A stretch of 64,000 nt of DNA from Micromonospora zingiberis. GTDB taxonomy: Bacteria; Actinomycetota; Actinomycetes; Mycobacteriales; Micromonosporaceae. Below, in pieces: positions 8,804-18,921 of the stretch (its first letter is position 1; each line of letters starts with the position of its first letter). The stretch spans positions 186,001-250,000 of the forward strand of contig NZ_SJJR01000006.1 of the NCBI RefSeq assembly GCF_004331455.1. The letters are read 5' to 3'. Under the pieces are notes generated by a model. That model had not been told where the DNA came from. It made no database searches and saw nothing but the letters and a program-made list of their open reading frames with translations. Made by a program: the position numbers and the translations under genes.

Positions 8804-9838
8804 GTGGACCCTTACCTACGAGTGGACGACCTGAGGGTCAGCTTCGGCACCGCCGACGGGACGGTGCGGGCCGTCGACGGTGTGTCGTTCGCGGTGCCGC
8901 GCGGGCGTACCCTCGGCGTGGTCGGCGAGTCCGGCTCGGGTAAGAGCGTCACCTCGCTGGCACTCCTCGGTCTGCACGATCCTCGACGGGCCACCGTGAC
9001 CGGGCAGATCACCGTCGGTGGGCACCAACTGGTCGGGCGGCCGGAGACGGAGGTACGCCGGCTGCGTGGCCAGGAGATGGCGCTGATCTTCCAGGACCCG
9101 CTGTCGGCGTTGCACCCGTACTATCCGGTGGGCCGGCAGGTCACCGAGGCGTACCGGGTGCACCATCCCCGGGCTGGCCGGGCGCAGACGCGACGGCACG
9201 TGGTGGAGATGCTCGGCCGGGTGGGGATCCCGCAGCCGCAGCGGCGCTACGACCAGTACCCGCACGAGTTCTCCGGCGGCATGCGGCAGCGGGCGATGAT
9301 CGCCATGGCGTTGGTGAACGGCCCGGCCCTGTTGATCGCCGACGAACCGGCGACAGCGCTGGACGTCACCGTGCAGGCCCAGATCCTGGACCTGCTGGCC
9401 GACCTTCAGGCCGAGTTCGACACCGCGATCGTCCTGATCAGCCACGACCTCGGTGTGGTCGCCCAGGTCGCCGACGACGTGTTGGTGATGTACGCCGGCC
9501 GGGCCGTGGAGCAGGGCAGCGCCGAGCAGGTGCTGCGCCGGCCGCAGCACCCGTACACCTGGGGGTTGCTGTCCAGTGTGCCGTCGTTGCACGGCGACGC
9601 GGCGGTGGACCTGGCAGCGATCCCGGGCCACCCGCCGAGCCTGATCGACGTACCGGCCGGCTGTGCCTTCCACCCGCGCTGCCGGTACGCCGAACACGCC
9701 GGTGGCCGGTGCCGGACGCAGCGGCCCGAGCTGACCCCGGGCGGAACGCCCGGACACCGGATGGCCTGCCACCTTCCCGCCGTCGAGCGCGCCCGGCGGT
9801 ACGCCGAGGACGTCGTCCGGGTGGGGGTGGCGCGATGA
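8804..9838 (+). CDS. peptide-type ABC transporter ATP-binding protein (DppD/OppD-like)
   Basis: The first ATPase of a five-gene importer. Walker A is GESGSGKS (about residues 45-52), the signature is [12 protein letters not shown], Walker B is [13 protein letters not shown], and the H-loop is SHDLGVVA. The C-terminal oligopeptide-transporter domain has CAFHPRC(R)YAEHAGGRC, the Cys-rich pattern that binds an iron-sulfur cluster in some homologues. The GTG start follows GGAGGGAGGCG. Its stop overlaps the next ATG by four bases (9835-9838). The substrate, probably peptides or another solute of this class, cannot be read from the sequence. Confidence 0.92.
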   Translation: MDPYLRVDDLRVSFGTADGTVRAVDGVSFAVPRGRTLGVVGESGSGKSVTSLALLGLHDPRRATVTGQITVGGHQLVGRPETEVRRLRGQEMALIFQDPLSALHPYYPVGRQVTEAYRVHHPRAGRAQTRRHVVEMLGRVGIPQPQRRYDQYPHEFSGGMRQRAMIAMALVNGPALLIADEPATALDVTVQAQILDLLADLQAEFDTAIVLISHDLGVVAQVADDVLVMYAGRAVEQGSAEQVLRRPQHPYTWGLLSSVPSLHGDAAVDLAAIPGHPPSLIDVPAGCAFHPRCRYAEHAGGRCRTQRPELTPGGTPGHRMACHLPAVERARRYAEDVVRVGVAR

Positions 9839-10830
9839 CGGCCGGCGACCCTCTGCTGCGGGTCCGGGGGCTGACCAAGCATTTCCGGGTACGCGGCGGT
9901 CTGGTGCGGGCGGTGGACGGGCTGGACTTCGAGGTCCGGGCGGGCGAGACCCTCGGCCTGGTGGGGGAGTCCGGTTGTGGCAAGACCACCACCGGCCGGC
10001 TGCTGGTGCGGCTGCTGGAGCCGACCGGAGGCCGCATCGAGTTCGCCGGGCAGGACATCACCCACGCCGGGCGGCGGGCGCTGCGTCCGCTCCGATCGCA
10101 GCTACAGATCATTTTCCAGGACCCGTACGCCTCGTTGAATCCCCGGCACACCGTCGGCCGGATCATCGCGATGCCGTTGCAGGTCAACGGGATCACGCCG
10201 CCCGGTGGCACGCGGGCCCGGGTGCGGGAACTGATGGAACTGGTCGGCCTGAACCCGGAGCACTACGACCGGTATCCGCACGAGTTCTCCGGTGGCCAGC
10301 GGCAGCGCGTCGGCATCGCCCGCGCGCTGGCGCCGGGGCCGAGGCTGGTGGTGGCGGACGAGCCGGTCTCCGCCCTGGACGTGTCGATCCAGGCCCAGGT
10401 GGTCAACCTGCTGCGCCGGCTGCAACGCGAACTCGGCCTGGCGTTCGTCCTCATCGCCCACGACCTGGCCGTGGTCCGGCATTTCTGCCAGCGGGTCGCG
10501 GTGATGTATCTCGGCCGGATCGTGGAGATCGGCGACCGGGACGACATCTACCGGCGCCCACAGCACCCGTACACCCGGGCGCTGCTGGCCGCGGTGCCGG
10601 ACGTGACCCGGCTCGGCTCGGCCGGGCGGATCCGGCTCGCCGGTGACCTGCCCACCCCGCTCGACCCGCCGTCGGGCTGCCGGTTCCGAACCCGCTGCCC
10701 CAACGCCCGGCAGCGGTGTGCCGAGCAGGAGCCGGCCCTGCTCCGGCGCGACGGTGGCAACCAGGCGACCGCCTGTCACTTCCCGCAGAGCGGCCCGCTG
10801 GGCGTGGAGCGCGGCGGGGTGCCCGCGTGA
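9835..10830 (+). CDS. peptide-type ABC transporter ATP-binding protein (DppF/OppF-like)
   Basis: The second ATPase, 331 residues, pairs with the preceding one. Walker A is GESGCGKTT, the Q-loop is [15 protein letters not shown], the signature is [12 protein letters not shown], and Walker B is [12 protein letters not shown]. The C-terminal [14 protein letters not shown] motif matches the oligopeptide ABC C-terminal domain. Start ATG and stop both overlap neighbours by four bases (ATGA at 9835, GTGA at 10827), so all three genes should be translated from one message. Confidence 0.92.
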   Translation: MTAGDPLLRVRGLTKHFRVRGGLVRAVDGLDFEVRAGETLGLVGESGCGKTTTGRLLVRLLEPTGGRIEFAGQDITHAGRRALRPLRSQLQIIFQDPYASLNPRHTVGRIIAMPLQVNGITPPGGTRARVRELMELVGLNPEHYDRYPHEFSGGQRQRVGIARALAPGPRLVVADEPVSALDVSIQAQVVNLLRRLQRELGLAFVLIAHDLAVVRHFCQRVAVMYLGRIVEIGDRDDIYRRPQHPYTRALLAAVPDVTRLGSAGRIRLAGDLPTPLDPPSGCRFRTRCPNARQRCAEQEPALLRRDGGNQATACHFPQSGPLGVERGGVPA

Positions 10831-11828
10831 GTCTTTCGCCGGTCGACGGGGCGGCGCCGGCCGAGATCGGGGCGAGCGGGTCGGCCGGCGGTGCGGGGCC
10901 GGTGGTCGGCCGTTCGCCCGGACAGCTCACCTGGATGCGGCTGCGCCGGGACCGTACCGCCCAGGTCAGCGGCGCGATGCTGGTGCTGTTCGTCCTGGTG
11001 GCGCTCGCCGCGCCGCTGATCGAGCTGGCGTACGGGATCGGCCCCCGGGACCAGTTCCAGGGCAAGCTCGACGGGGCCGGCATGCCGCTCGGCTATGCCG
11101 GTGGTGTCTCCGGTGAACACTTCTTCGGGCTGGAGCCCGGACTCGGGCGGGACATCTTCATCCGCCTGGTGTACGGCCTGCGTACCTCGTTGTTCATCGC
11201 CGGCACGGCGGCGGTGCTCACCGCCGCGATCGGGGTGGTGCTCGGCGCGCTGGCCGGCTACCTCGGTGGCTGGCTCGACGCGGTGGTCAACTGGCTCACC
11301 GACCTGACCCTGGCGATGCCCTTCCTGGTCATCGCGCTCGCCCTGACCCCGACCCTGACGTTGCGCTTCTACGGGCAGCGGGACGCGGTGCCGCCGGCCT
11401 TCGGGGTCGGCGTACTGATCGCGATCTTCGCCGGGTTCGGCTGGACGAGCACCGCCCGGCTGGTCCGCGGCCAGGTGATCGCGCTGCGCGAGCGGGAGTT
11501 CGTGGCGGCGGCCCGGGCCAGCGGGGCGGGGCTCGGTCACATGCTGTTCCGGCAGCTGCTGCCGAACATCTGGGCGCCGATCCTGGTGTCCTTCTCGCTC
11601 GCGGTGCCGCAGTTCGTCACCGGCGAGGCGGCGCTGTCGTTCATCGGCGTCGGGCTGACCGAGGACACCCCGAGCTTCGGCCGGATGATCTACCAGAGCC
11701 TGGACTACCTCCAGACCGATCCGGCGTTCGTCTTCTTCCCCGGCGCCACCATCTTCGCGTTGGTGTTCGCGTTCAACCTGTTCGGGGACGCGCTGCGCGA
11801 CGCGCTCGACCCGAAGTCGTCGAGGTAG
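10827..11828 (+). CDS. ABC transporter permease (DppC/OppC-like)
   Basis: A 333-residue inner-membrane permease with a ~45-residue cytoplasmic N-terminus before the first membrane segment ([20 protein letters not shown]). The binding-protein-dependent permease loop is [20 protein letters not shown], the EAA-type contact for the ATPases. LTFIG-like [17 protein letters not shown] is typical of DppC. The GTG start overlaps the upstream stop (10827-10830); longer open frame upstream lies inside the ATPase gene and is not used. Confidence 0.9.
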   Translation: MSLSPVDGAAPAEIGASGSAGGAGPVVGRSPGQLTWMRLRRDRTAQVSGAMLVLFVLVALAAPLIELAYGIGPRDQFQGKLDGAGMPLGYAGGVSGEHFFGLEPGLGRDIFIRLVYGLRTSLFIAGTAAVLTAAIGVVLGALAGYLGGWLDAVVNWLTDLTLAMPFLVIALALTPTLTLRFYGQRDAVPPAFGVGVLIAIFAGFGWTSTARLVRGQVIALREREFVAAARASGAGLGHMLFRQLLPNIWAPILVSFSLAVPQFVTGEAALSFIGVGLTEDTPSFGRMIYQSLDYLQTDPAFVFFPGATIFALVFAFNLFGDALRDALDPKSSR

Positions 11829-11833
11829 CCGAC

Positions 11834-12820
11834 ATGCTGCGGTTCCTGGTGCGGCGAATCCTCTCCGCCGTGCTCACCCTCTTCGCGGTGAGCGTGCTCA
11901 CCTTCCTGATGTTCTTCGCGCTGCCGCGCGACCCGGTCAGCGGCATGTGCCCGAAGAACTGCAACCCGGAGCGGCTGGAGCGGGTACGCCAGGAGTTGGG
12001 CCTGCGCGATCCGCTGGTCAGCCAGTACGCGGGCTACCTGAAGGGCATCGTCACCGGGCGGGACCTGGGCGGCGCGCAGGGCGGCCGGTGTGACGCCCCC
12101 TGCCTGGGCTGGTCGTACGTGAACAACGAGGCGGTCACCGACACCCTGGCCCGGGTCCTGCCGGTGACGCTGAGCATCGTCATCCCGGCGGCGATCCTGT
12201 GGCTGCTGCTCGGGGTGGGCCTGGGCATGGTCTCCGCGCTGCGGCCCGGCAGTTGGTGGGACCGCGCGGCGATCGGCTTCTCACTGACCGGCGCCTCGTT
12301 GCAGCTCTACTTCGTCGGCGCGGTGCTGCTGCTGGTCTTCGTCTACACGCTGCGCTGGTTGCCGGTGCCGGGCTACACACCGTTGTCGGCGGATCCGCTG
12401 CGTTGGGCCAGCGGCCTGGTACTCGCCTGGTGCTCACTGGCGTTCCTGTTCTCCGCGATCTACGCCCGGCTGTTCCGGGCGCAGATGCTGGAGACGCTGA
12501 GCGAGGACTTCGTCCGTACCGCGCGGGCCAAGGGCCTGGGCCGGACCCGGGTGTACGGGCGACACGCGCTGCGCGCGGCCATCACGCCGGTGGTCACCGT
12601 CGCCGGGTTGGACGTCGGCGCGGCGCTCGGCGGCACGGTGATCACCGAGACGACCTTCGGCATCCAGGGGTTGGGTCGGACGGCGGTCGACGCGGTACGC
12701 GCCGGTGATCTGCCGACCATCATGGCCACGGTGCTGGTCGCGGCGGTCTTCGTGGTGCTGGCGAACCTGCTGGTGGACCTGCTGTACGCGGTCATCGACC
12801 CGCGCGTGCGGCTCGGCTGA
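11834..12820 (+). CDS. ABC transporter permease (DppB/OppB-like)
   Basis: A 328-residue permease with about six membrane spans: the first is in the N-terminal FLVRRILSAVLTLFAVSVLTFL. The EAA loop is DFVRTARAKGLGRTRVYGRH and the family's ITETTFGIQGLGR motif is present. It begins 5 bases after the DppC-like gene. The DppC-before-DppB order is the reverse of most dpp/opp operons. A Cys-containing periplasmic loop (CPKNCNPERLERVRQELGL) is typical of the N-terminal B-type permease domain. Confidence 0.9.
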   Translation: MLRFLVRRILSAVLTLFAVSVLTFLMFFALPRDPVSGMCPKNCNPERLERVRQELGLRDPLVSQYAGYLKGIVTGRDLGGAQGGRCDAPCLGWSYVNNEAVTDTLARVLPVTLSIVIPAAILWLLLGVGLGMVSALRPGSWWDRAAIGFSLTGASLQLYFVGAVLLLVFVYTLRWLPVPGYTPLSADPLRWASGLVLAWCSLAFLFSAIYARLFRAQMLETLSEDFVRTARAKGLGRTRVYGRHALRAAITPVVTVAGLDVGAALGGTVITETTFGIQGLGRTAVDAVRAGDLPTIMATVLVAAVFVVLANLLVDLLYAVIDPRVRLG

Positions 12821-12947
12821 GCGTGGCACGTCGGGCCGGTGGCGGTGGAATTTATCGTTCGCCAGCCCTCACATCGAAGCTTTTCTTCTCTACGATCCTC
12901 GGGACGGTGGTGCCGGGCCGGCGGCATCTGGATGGCGGAGGTAGCAG

Positions 12948-14690
12948 ATGAGACCACACGTGGCGACTGCGATGGGTGTCGCGGTCGCGCTGGTGGCGAC
13001 GCTCGGCGCGTGCTCGGAGAACACCGGTGAGAGCGCCACGGTGGACACTGGCCGGCAGCAGACCGGTGTCATCGCCACCGACCCGAAGGACTCGCTGGGG
13101 CCGGCACCGGCGGTGGCGGGTGCGCGGGCCGGCGGCACCGTCACCGTCATCAGGGAGACACCGATCTCCCATCTGGACCCGCAGCGGACGTACTCGTTCG
13201 TCGGCCTGATGGTCTCGCCGCTGTTCGCCCGCTTCCTGACCACCTGGAAGGACGACGGCGAGGGCAACCTGGTCCTGGTCGGCGATCTCGCCGAGACGCC
13301 GGGCACCGATGTCAACGACGACTGCAAGGTCTGGGAATTCACCATCAAGGACGGGGTGAAGTTCGAGGACGGGCGCCCGGTCACCGCGAAGGAGATCGGG
13401 TACGGCATCGCCCGCTCGTTCGACCCGGACCTCACCGGCGGCCCCACCTACCTCCAGGAATGGCTCGCCGACACCCCGCAGTACGACACCGCGTGGGACT
13501 TCCGGGCCAACCGCAACGCGCTGCCACCGGGCCTGAGCACGCCGGACGAGAAGACCCTGCGCTTCGAGTTCGCCAAGCCGCGCTGTGACCTGCCGTTCGC
13601 GGTGTCGTTGCCGACCACCGCGCCGCTGCCGCCGGACCGGGACACCGGAATCAACCTCGGCCACGCGCCCTTCTCCTCCGGTCCGTACCGGGTGAGCCGC
13701 TATCAGGCGGGCGTCGAGGTGGTGCTGGAACGCAACGAGCACTGGGACGCCGCCACCGACCCGGTCCGTCACCAGTACCCGGACCGCTTCGTGTGGACCT
13801 TCGGCTCGACCCCGGACGCGGCGGTGAACCGGGTGATCGCCGACAACGGCACCGACCAGAGTGCCCTGTCGTGGGACTACGTGCCCGCCTCGCTGGTCTC
13901 CCGGGTCGCGGGCGACGCCGGGTTGCGGTCCAGGACGGTCCTCTCGCCGACGCCCAGCGCCAACCAGTTGTTGATCAACAACCAGCGGGTCACCGACCTG
14001 CGGGTACGTCAGGCGCTCAACTACGCCATCGACCGTCAGGGCCTGGTCAAGGTGCTCGGCGGGCAGCACGTGGCCGCGCCGATGAGCACGCTCATGCCGT
14101 CCGCGACGATCGGCCACCAGCCGTACGACGCCTATCCGGCGGGCCCGAACGGCGATCTGGACAAGGCCCGGGAACTGCTCGGCGGGCAGACTCCCGAACT
14201 GGTTCTCGGCGCGGCCGACAGCTCGGCCGAGCAGCGGCAGGCGACACAGCTCAAGGGGAACCTGGAGCGGGCCGGCTTCAGGATCACGATCCGGAACATC
14301 CCGGCCGACGCCAAGCTCGATGAGATCAAGAGGAAGGACAATCCCTGGGACCTGTACCTCGGCTCCTGGGCCGCCGACTGGCCGAGCGGCGCCTCGATCC
14401 TGCCGGTGCTCTACGACGGACGCAGCATCAAGGCCACGGGCAACAGCAACCAGGCGTACTTCGACGACCCGGCGATCAACGCCGAGTTCGATCGGATCCT
14501 CGCCCTGCCCCCGGCCGAGCAGGCCGCCGAGTGGGCCGAACTCGACGAACGGATCATGCGTGAGCACGCACCCGTGGTGCCCCTCTACGTCGACGTGGCG
14601 TACCTGGTCCACGGCTCGAAGGTGGGTGGCGTCTTCGTCTCCAGCGTCTTCGGCTACCCCTCCTTCGTCAACGCCCACGTCAAGCCCTGA
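12948..14690 (+). CDS. extracellular solute-binding lipoprotein, family 5 (peptide-type)
   Basis: The 580-residue binding protein of the importer. A lipoprotein signal (VAVALVATLGAC) ends at a lipobox Cys near residue 21, so it should be anchored on the outer face of the membrane. The mature part has SBP_bac_5 hallmarks: SHLDPQRTYSF, WEFTIKDGVKFEDGRPVTA, RQALNYAIDRQGLV and a C-terminal APVVPLYVDVAYLVHG. GGCGGAGGT lies 6 bases before the ATG. A 127-base gap after the permease gene could carry its own promoter, which would let the binding protein be made in excess. Confidence 0.92.
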   Translation: MRPHVATAMGVAVALVATLGACSENTGESATVDTGRQQTGVIATDPKDSLGPAPAVAGARAGGTVTVIRETPISHLDPQRTYSFVGLMVSPLFARFLTTWKDDGEGNLVLVGDLAETPGTDVNDDCKVWEFTIKDGVKFEDGRPVTAKEIGYGIARSFDPDLTGGPTYLQEWLADTPQYDTAWDFRANRNALPPGLSTPDEKTLRFEFAKPRCDLPFAVSLPTTAPLPPDRDTGINLGHAPFSSGPYRVSRYQAGVEVVLERNEHWDAATDPVRHQYPDRFVWTFGSTPDAAVNRVIADNGTDQSALSWDYVPASLVSRVAGDAGLRSRTVLSPTPSANQLLINNQRVTDLRVRQALNYAIDRQGLVKVLGGQHVAAPMSTLMPSATIGHQPYDAYPAGPNGDLDKARELLGGQTPELVLGAADSSAEQRQATQLKGNLERAGFRITIRNIPADAKLDEIKRKDNPWDLYLGSWAADWPSGASILPVLYDGRSIKATGNSNQAYFDDPAINAEFDRILALPPAEQAAEWAELDERIMREHAPVVPLYVDVAYLVHGSKVGGVFVSSVFGYPSFVNAHVKP

Positions 14691-14701
14691 GGTGCCCCTC
14701 C

Positions 14702-16849
14702 TCACATCTCCAGGTGGGTGCGGAGGAAGGCGAGTTCCAGACGGAGGAGGCGTTCGGCGAGGCCCCCGGCGGCCAGGTGGGTCGCGCCGGGCAGCGGCAG
14801 CACCGAGTGCGGGCGGCCGGTGGCCAGCAGCGCCGCCGACAGTCGCAGCGTGTGTGCGGCCACCACGTTGTCGTCGACCATGCCGTGCACCAGCAGCAGC
14901 GGCCGGGCCTCGGCCGGGTCGAGGACCGGCTCGGCGGCCAGCTCGATCAGCGAATGGTGGGCGTACACGTCCGTGCCGTCGTCGGGCAGGCCCAGATAGC
15001 GCTCGGAGTACGCGGTGTCGTACAGGGCCCAGTCGCTGACCGGCGCACCGGCGATGCCGCACCGGAACAGCTCCGGGTGGCGCAGCACCGCCAGGCCGGC
15101 CAGCCAGCCGCCGAACGACCAGCCGCGCACCGCCACCCGATCCAGGTCCAGATCCGGATGCTTGTCGGCGAGCGCGTTGAGCGCCTCCACCTGGTCGGCC
15201 AGGATCACATCCGCCAGCCGTCGGTGGATGGCCTTCTCGTACGACGGTGCGACGCCCGGCGTACCCCGGTTGTCGACGACCACCACCGCGAAGCCGGCGT
15301 CGGCCCACCACTGCCGTTCCAGCCAGGCCGCCCGCGCGGCGACCACCTCCTGGTGGCCCGGCCCGCCGTAGATGTCCAGCAGCACCGGCAGCCGCCGGCC
15401 GGTGACGTGGTTGTCGGGGTAGAGCACCGCCGAGGGCAGCCGTCGGTCGGTCACCCGTTCCAGCAGCGGCAGCGGGGAGTAGCTCGGGGTGGCGGCCAGC
15501 GACCGGAGCGGGCCCACCTCCCGGTCGGCCTGGCGTACCGTCCACCGGATCCCGGCGTGGTCGAGTGAGGCGGTGCCGACGACGAGCACGTCGCCGCCGA
15601 CCGCGGCGGTGTGCCAGCCCGAGTCGTTGGTCAGCCGGCGGGCGTCCACCCCACCGCCGATGCTGGTGCGGACCCGGAACAGGTGCTGCTCGCTCGGCTC
15701 ACCGTCGCTGGCCTCCACCAGCAGGTCCGCCGGGCCGCTCGCCGTGGCCAGCCGGCCGACCACCCGGCGTACGTACAGCGAGGGCGGGGTGAGCAGGGTG
15801 CCGTCGGCGAAGAGGCAGCGGGCGTCGTACCCGTCGTGGGCCAGTTCGCCGCCGACCAGCACCCGCCCGTCGGGCAGGTGCGCGGGCGTACCCGGGATCG
15901 GCTCCACCCAGCGTGGGTCGGCCAGCTCGGCGTGCACCTGGGTCTCGCCGGTACGCGGGTCGACGGCGAGCACCAGCCCGTGCTGCTGGGCGCGGCGTAA
16001 CACGGTGATCAGCGGAGCGCCCTCGGTCCAGTGCACCGCGGTCAGGTACGGATAGGTTTCCCGGTCCCAGTGCACGTCGACCCAACCGTCGTCGAGGTCG
16101 AGCAGGTGCAGGCTGACCTCCGCGTTCGGGCCGCCGGCCACCGGGTACGCGACGCTCACCGGCGGGCTGGCCGGCTGCGCCGGATCGTGCAGGTGCCAGT
16201 GCGGCAGCCGGGACTCGTCGACCCGGGCGGCCAGCACCGACCGCCCGTCCGGCGCCCACCAGTAGCCCCGGTGCCGCCGGAACTCCTCGGCCGCGATGTG
16301 CTCGGCCAGTCCCCAGACCACCCCGGAGTCCTCGCCGGCGAGGATGTTGTCGGTGCCGTCGGCGTCGACCACGCGCAGTTGCCCCCGGCGTACGCCCTCG
16401 GCCGCGTCGGTCACGTACGCCAGCCGCTGGCCGGTGGGGTCGGGTCGGGGATCCAGGACCGGCCCGACGGCCGGCACCTCGATCACGTCGCCGTGCACCA
16501 GGTCGGCCCGGAACAGCCGGCCGGCCAGCGCGAACACCGCCACCCGCCCGGCGGCGTCGAGAGCGTACGAGCCGATGCCGGAGGCGGTCAGCCGCAGCCG
16601 TTCGCGGCTGGCCCGCTCCCCGGGGCTCAGCGCGGCCGGGTCGGCGTCCGCGCCGAGCAGGGTGACCGGGCAGGCGACCAGGTGCTCCTCGCCGGTGGCG
16701 ACGTCCAACTGCCAGAGCGCGTCGGCCGGGTCCTCCGGGCCACCGGAGCGGAGGAAGACCACCCGGGCACCGTCGTCGGCCACGGTGACGGCGCGCGGCG
16801 CCCCGTGGCTGAACCGGCGGGTGCGGGCGGCCAGCTCGGGAAAGTCCAC
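14702..16849 (-). CDS. S9-family serine peptidase (dipeptidyl peptidase IV / prolyl oligopeptidase type)
   Basis: At 715 residues it has an N-terminal beta-propeller region (to about residue 470) followed by an alpha/beta-hydrolase domain. The catalytic serine is in RGWSFGGW (about S578), the Asp in HGMVDDNV (about D659) and the His in GATHL (about H691). The propeller has EEFRRHRGYWWAPDG, the DPPIV-type double-Glu segment that binds the free N-terminus of substrates, so an exo-dipeptidase activity is likely. No signal peptide is visible, suggesting a cytoplasmic enzyme. It is convergent with the binding-protein gene (11-base gap), fitting a link with peptide uptake. Confidence 0.9.
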   Translation of the reverse strand: MDFPELAARTRRFSHGAPRAVTVADDGARVVFLRSGGPEDPADALWQLDVATGEEHLVACPVTLLGADADPAALSPGERASRERLRLTASGIGSYALDAAGRVAVFALAGRLFRADLVHGDVIEVPAVGPVLDPRPDPTGQRLAYVTDAAEGVRRGQLRVVDADGTDNILAGEDSGVVWGLAEHIAAEEFRRHRGYWWAPDGRSVLAARVDESRLPHWHLHDPAQPASPPVSVAYPVAGGPNAEVSLHLLDLDDGWVDVHWDRETYPYLTAVHWTEGAPLITVLRRAQQHGLVLAVDPRTGETQVHAELADPRWVEPIPGTPAHLPDGRVLVGGELAHDGYDARCLFADGTLLTPPSLYVRRVVGRLATASGPADLLVEASDGEPSEQHLFRVRTSIGGGVDARRLTNDSGWHTAAVGGDVLVVGTASLDHAGIRWTVRQADREVGPLRSLAATPSYSPLPLLERVTDRRLPSAVLYPDNHVTGRRLPVLLDIYGGPGHQEVVAARAAWLERQWWADAGFAVVVVDNRGTPGVAPSYEKAIHRRLADVILADQVEALNALADKHPDLDLDRVAVRGWSFGGWLAGLAVLRHPELFRCGIAGAPVSDWALYDTAYSERYLGLPDDGTDVYAHHSLIELAAEPVLDPAEARPLLLVHGMVDDNVVAAHTLRLSAALLATGRPHSVLPLPGATHLAAGGLAERLLRLELAFLRTHLEM

Positions 16850-16944
16850 AGGCCAGATCGTAGGCCGGCACGCAGTGCGATGTGACCGACCTACGCGGAC
16901 GCGTCGGGGCCGGTGCGGACAAACCGCCGGTTAGAGTGACCGTC

Positions 16945-17862
16945 GTGACGACGCTGCCTGACCGCCGCCTTCTGCTGGTCCACGCGCACCCCGACGACGA
17001 GTCCATCGGCACCGGCTCGACCATGGCCCACTACGCGGCCACCGGTGCCCACGTCACCCTGGTCACCTGCACGCTGGGCGAGGAGGGTGAGATCCACGTA
17101 CCGGAGCTGGCCGGTCTCGCCGCCGCCGAGGCAGACCAGCTCGGTGGGTACCGGGTCGCCGAGCTGGCGGCGGCCTGTGCCGAACTCGGCGTCACCGACC
17201 ACCGCTTCCTCGGCGGCGCCGGACGCTACCGCGACTCGGGCATGATGGGCCTGTCCACCAACCAGCATCCCCGCGCGTTCTGGCAGGCCGATCTCGACGA
17301 GGCCGCCGGGTACCTGCTGGCGACCATCCGTGAGGTACGCCCCCAGGTGGTCATCACGTACGACGAGAACGGCTTCTACGGCCACCCGGACCACATCCAG
17401 GCGCACCGGGTGACGATGCGCGCCGTCGAGTTGGCCGCGCGGGAGGGCCTCGCCCCGGCGAAGGTCTACTGGACGGCGATGCCGCAGAGCGTCCTGGAGG
17501 CGGGCATGACGCACTTCGAGGAGGCGTCGGACAACCCCTTCGCCGGCATCTCCGACGCGACGGAGCTGCCGTTCTGCACTCCGGACAAGGAGATCGCGGC
17601 GCGGATCGACGCCACCGAGCAGCACGCGGCGAAGGAGGCCGCGATGCGGGCCCACGCCACCCAGATCCCCGCCACCTCATGGCTCTACTCGATCGCCGGC
17701 AACTTCGGTGCCGAGTTCATGGGCGTGGAGTACTTCACCCTCGCGGTGGGCACGAAAGGGCCGGGCAGCGGCCCGTACGGTTGGGAGTCGGACCTGTTCG
17801 CCGGGCTGGGCGTCGGCGAGAGCCCGCACCTGTCATCGGTCAGCGCGGCCGGCCACCGGTGA
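16945..17862 (+). CDS. mshB: N-acetyl-1-D-myo-inositol-2-amino-2-deoxy-alpha-D-glucopyranoside deacetylase (mycothiol synthesis)
   Basis: MshB removes the acetyl group from GlcNAc-Ins to give GlcN-Ins in mycothiol synthesis. The PIG-L/LmbE zinc motif AHPDDES lies at about residues 14-20 and the second ligand site is GHPDHIQAH. The 305-residue length is typical. GTG codons at 16936 and 16945 are both possible; 16945 (reading [18 protein letters not shown]) matches the usual start distance to the zinc motif. It is divergent from the S9 peptidase. The downstream gene overlaps by four bases, as the Rv1170-Rv1171 pair does closely in mycobacteria. Confidence 0.93.
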   Translation: MTTLPDRRLLLVHAHPDDESIGTGSTMAHYAATGAHVTLVTCTLGEEGEIHVPELAGLAAAEADQLGGYRVAELAAACAELGVTDHRFLGGAGRYRDSGMMGLSTNQHPRAFWQADLDEAAGYLLATIREVRPQVVITYDENGFYGHPDHIQAHRVTMRAVELAAREGLAPAKVYWTAMPQSVLEAGMTHFEEASDNPFAGISDATELPFCTPDKEIAARIDATEQHAAKEAAMRAHATQIPATSWLYSIAGNFGAEFMGVEYFTLAVGTKGPGSGPYGWESDLFAGLGVGESPHLSSVSAAGHR

Positions 17863-18317
17863 CGTCGCCCGCCGCGATGTCGGTCGCCCCGCAGGAGCAG
17901 CTGCCGCAGCCGCCCCGGCCAGCCCGGGCGCGGCGGTTTCTGGACGTCGGACTGCGGGTGGCCGGCGGGACGGTCGCCGTCGTCGCCGGGGCGGCCACCG
18001 CGATGCTGGAGCTGCTGCTCGCCCCGTTGCGGATCGGGGGATACCTGGTCGGGGTCGCGGCGCTGGTGGCCGTGGTCGCGAACATCGCGCTGAGCTGGTT
18101 CGCCATCGAGACGGTGGGCCGGCGTTGGGCGGTGGCCCTGCCGGCACTGCCCTGGGTGGTGATCATGGTGGCTGCCGCCGACCGGACCACCGAGGGCGAC
18201 GTCCTGCTGGCCGGCGACTGGGTCGGGCTCACCCTGGTGGTGGCGGGCGTGATGGCTTTCGCGGTGATGGGGTTCCGGTCGATCGTGGCGGGGCCGTTGA
18301 CACCCGGCCGGTACTGA
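17859..18317 (+). CDS. small membrane protein downstream of mshB
   Basis: A 152-residue protein with a ~30-residue Pro/Ala-rich cytoplasmic lead, then four hydrophobic segments, including [40 protein letters not shown] and [19 protein letters not shown]. The GTG overlaps the mshB stop (GTGA at 17859-17862), so it is translationally coupled to mshB. Position and topology match the uncharacterised membrane protein that follows mshB in mycobacteria (Rv1171). The role is unknown; the conserved pairing suggests a link with mycothiol or membrane redox, which is inference. Confidence 0.8.
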   Translation: MTSPAAMSVAPQEQLPQPPRPARARRFLDVGLRVAGGTVAVVAGAATAMLELLLAPLRIGGYLVGVAALVAVVANIALSWFAIETVGRRWAVALPALPWVVIMVAAADRTTEGDVLLAGDWVGLTLVVAGVMAFAVMGFRSIVAGPLTPGRY

Positions 18318-18395
18318 CGCGGCCCCGTCACGAGTGGTAGATATTCCTGCCAGGAGACCCGCCATCGGGGCGGGCGGTACGGCGGGAGGCGTGCG

Positions 18396-18860
18396 ATGGG
18401 TCAGCGGTGGCGCGCGGTCGGAGCACTCACGATCGGCCTGTTCGCGGTCAACGTGGTCGCCCGGTTGGTGATCCGGTTCGGCTTCGACGGTGACGAGGCG
18501 GCGGCGGATCGGGTGACCCTCGGGATGTTCGTGGTGATCGGGGTGATCCTGGCCGGGACCGCCGTCGCCTGGGGGCAGGCCCGCCCGCCGGCACAGTGGG
18601 GCGCCGAGGTGGCCGCCGCGATCGGTGTCGCCCTCGCGTTGACCATGCTGGTCGGGCCGCTGCTGGTCGGCCAGAACCCGTTCGGTGGCGGCAGCGCCAC
18701 CTTCTTCTGGCAGATCCTGCTCTACCTCGTGGCGGCCAGCGCCGGCGCGATTCTGGGTCACCTGCTGCTCACCACGCTGGGCCGGGACTACCGCTCGCGG
18801 AGCCTGCAACGGTACGCGGAGAGCGGCGCCGCCAAGCCACGGCGCATCGTCCGTCGCTGA
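18396..18860 (+). CDS. small integral membrane protein, unknown function
   Basis: A 154-residue protein that I do not recognise. Four hydrophobic stretches are visible: ALTIGLFAVNVVARLVI, VTLGMFVVIGVILAGTAVAW, GVALALTMLVGPLLVG and ILLYLVAASAGAILGHLLL, followed by a basic C-terminal tail (RDYRSRSLQRY...KPRRIVRR) that should lie in the cytoplasm. GGGAGGCGTGCG precedes the ATG. It lies 78 bases after the mshB-linked membrane gene, on the same strand, and is convergent with the GNAT gene. Confidence 0.75.
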   Translation: MGQRWRAVGALTIGLFAVNVVARLVIRFGFDGDEAAADRVTLGMFVVIGVILAGTAVAWGQARPPAQWGAEVAAAIGVALALTMLVGPLLVGQNPFGGGSATFFWQILLYLVAASAGAILGHLLLTTLGRDYRSRSLQRYAESGAAKPRRIVRR

Positions 18861-18921
18861 CGCCGTCGACCCGTACCCCGACCGGGGCCTCCCTGGGCCC
18901 GGCGGCTGCCGTGCGGTCGGG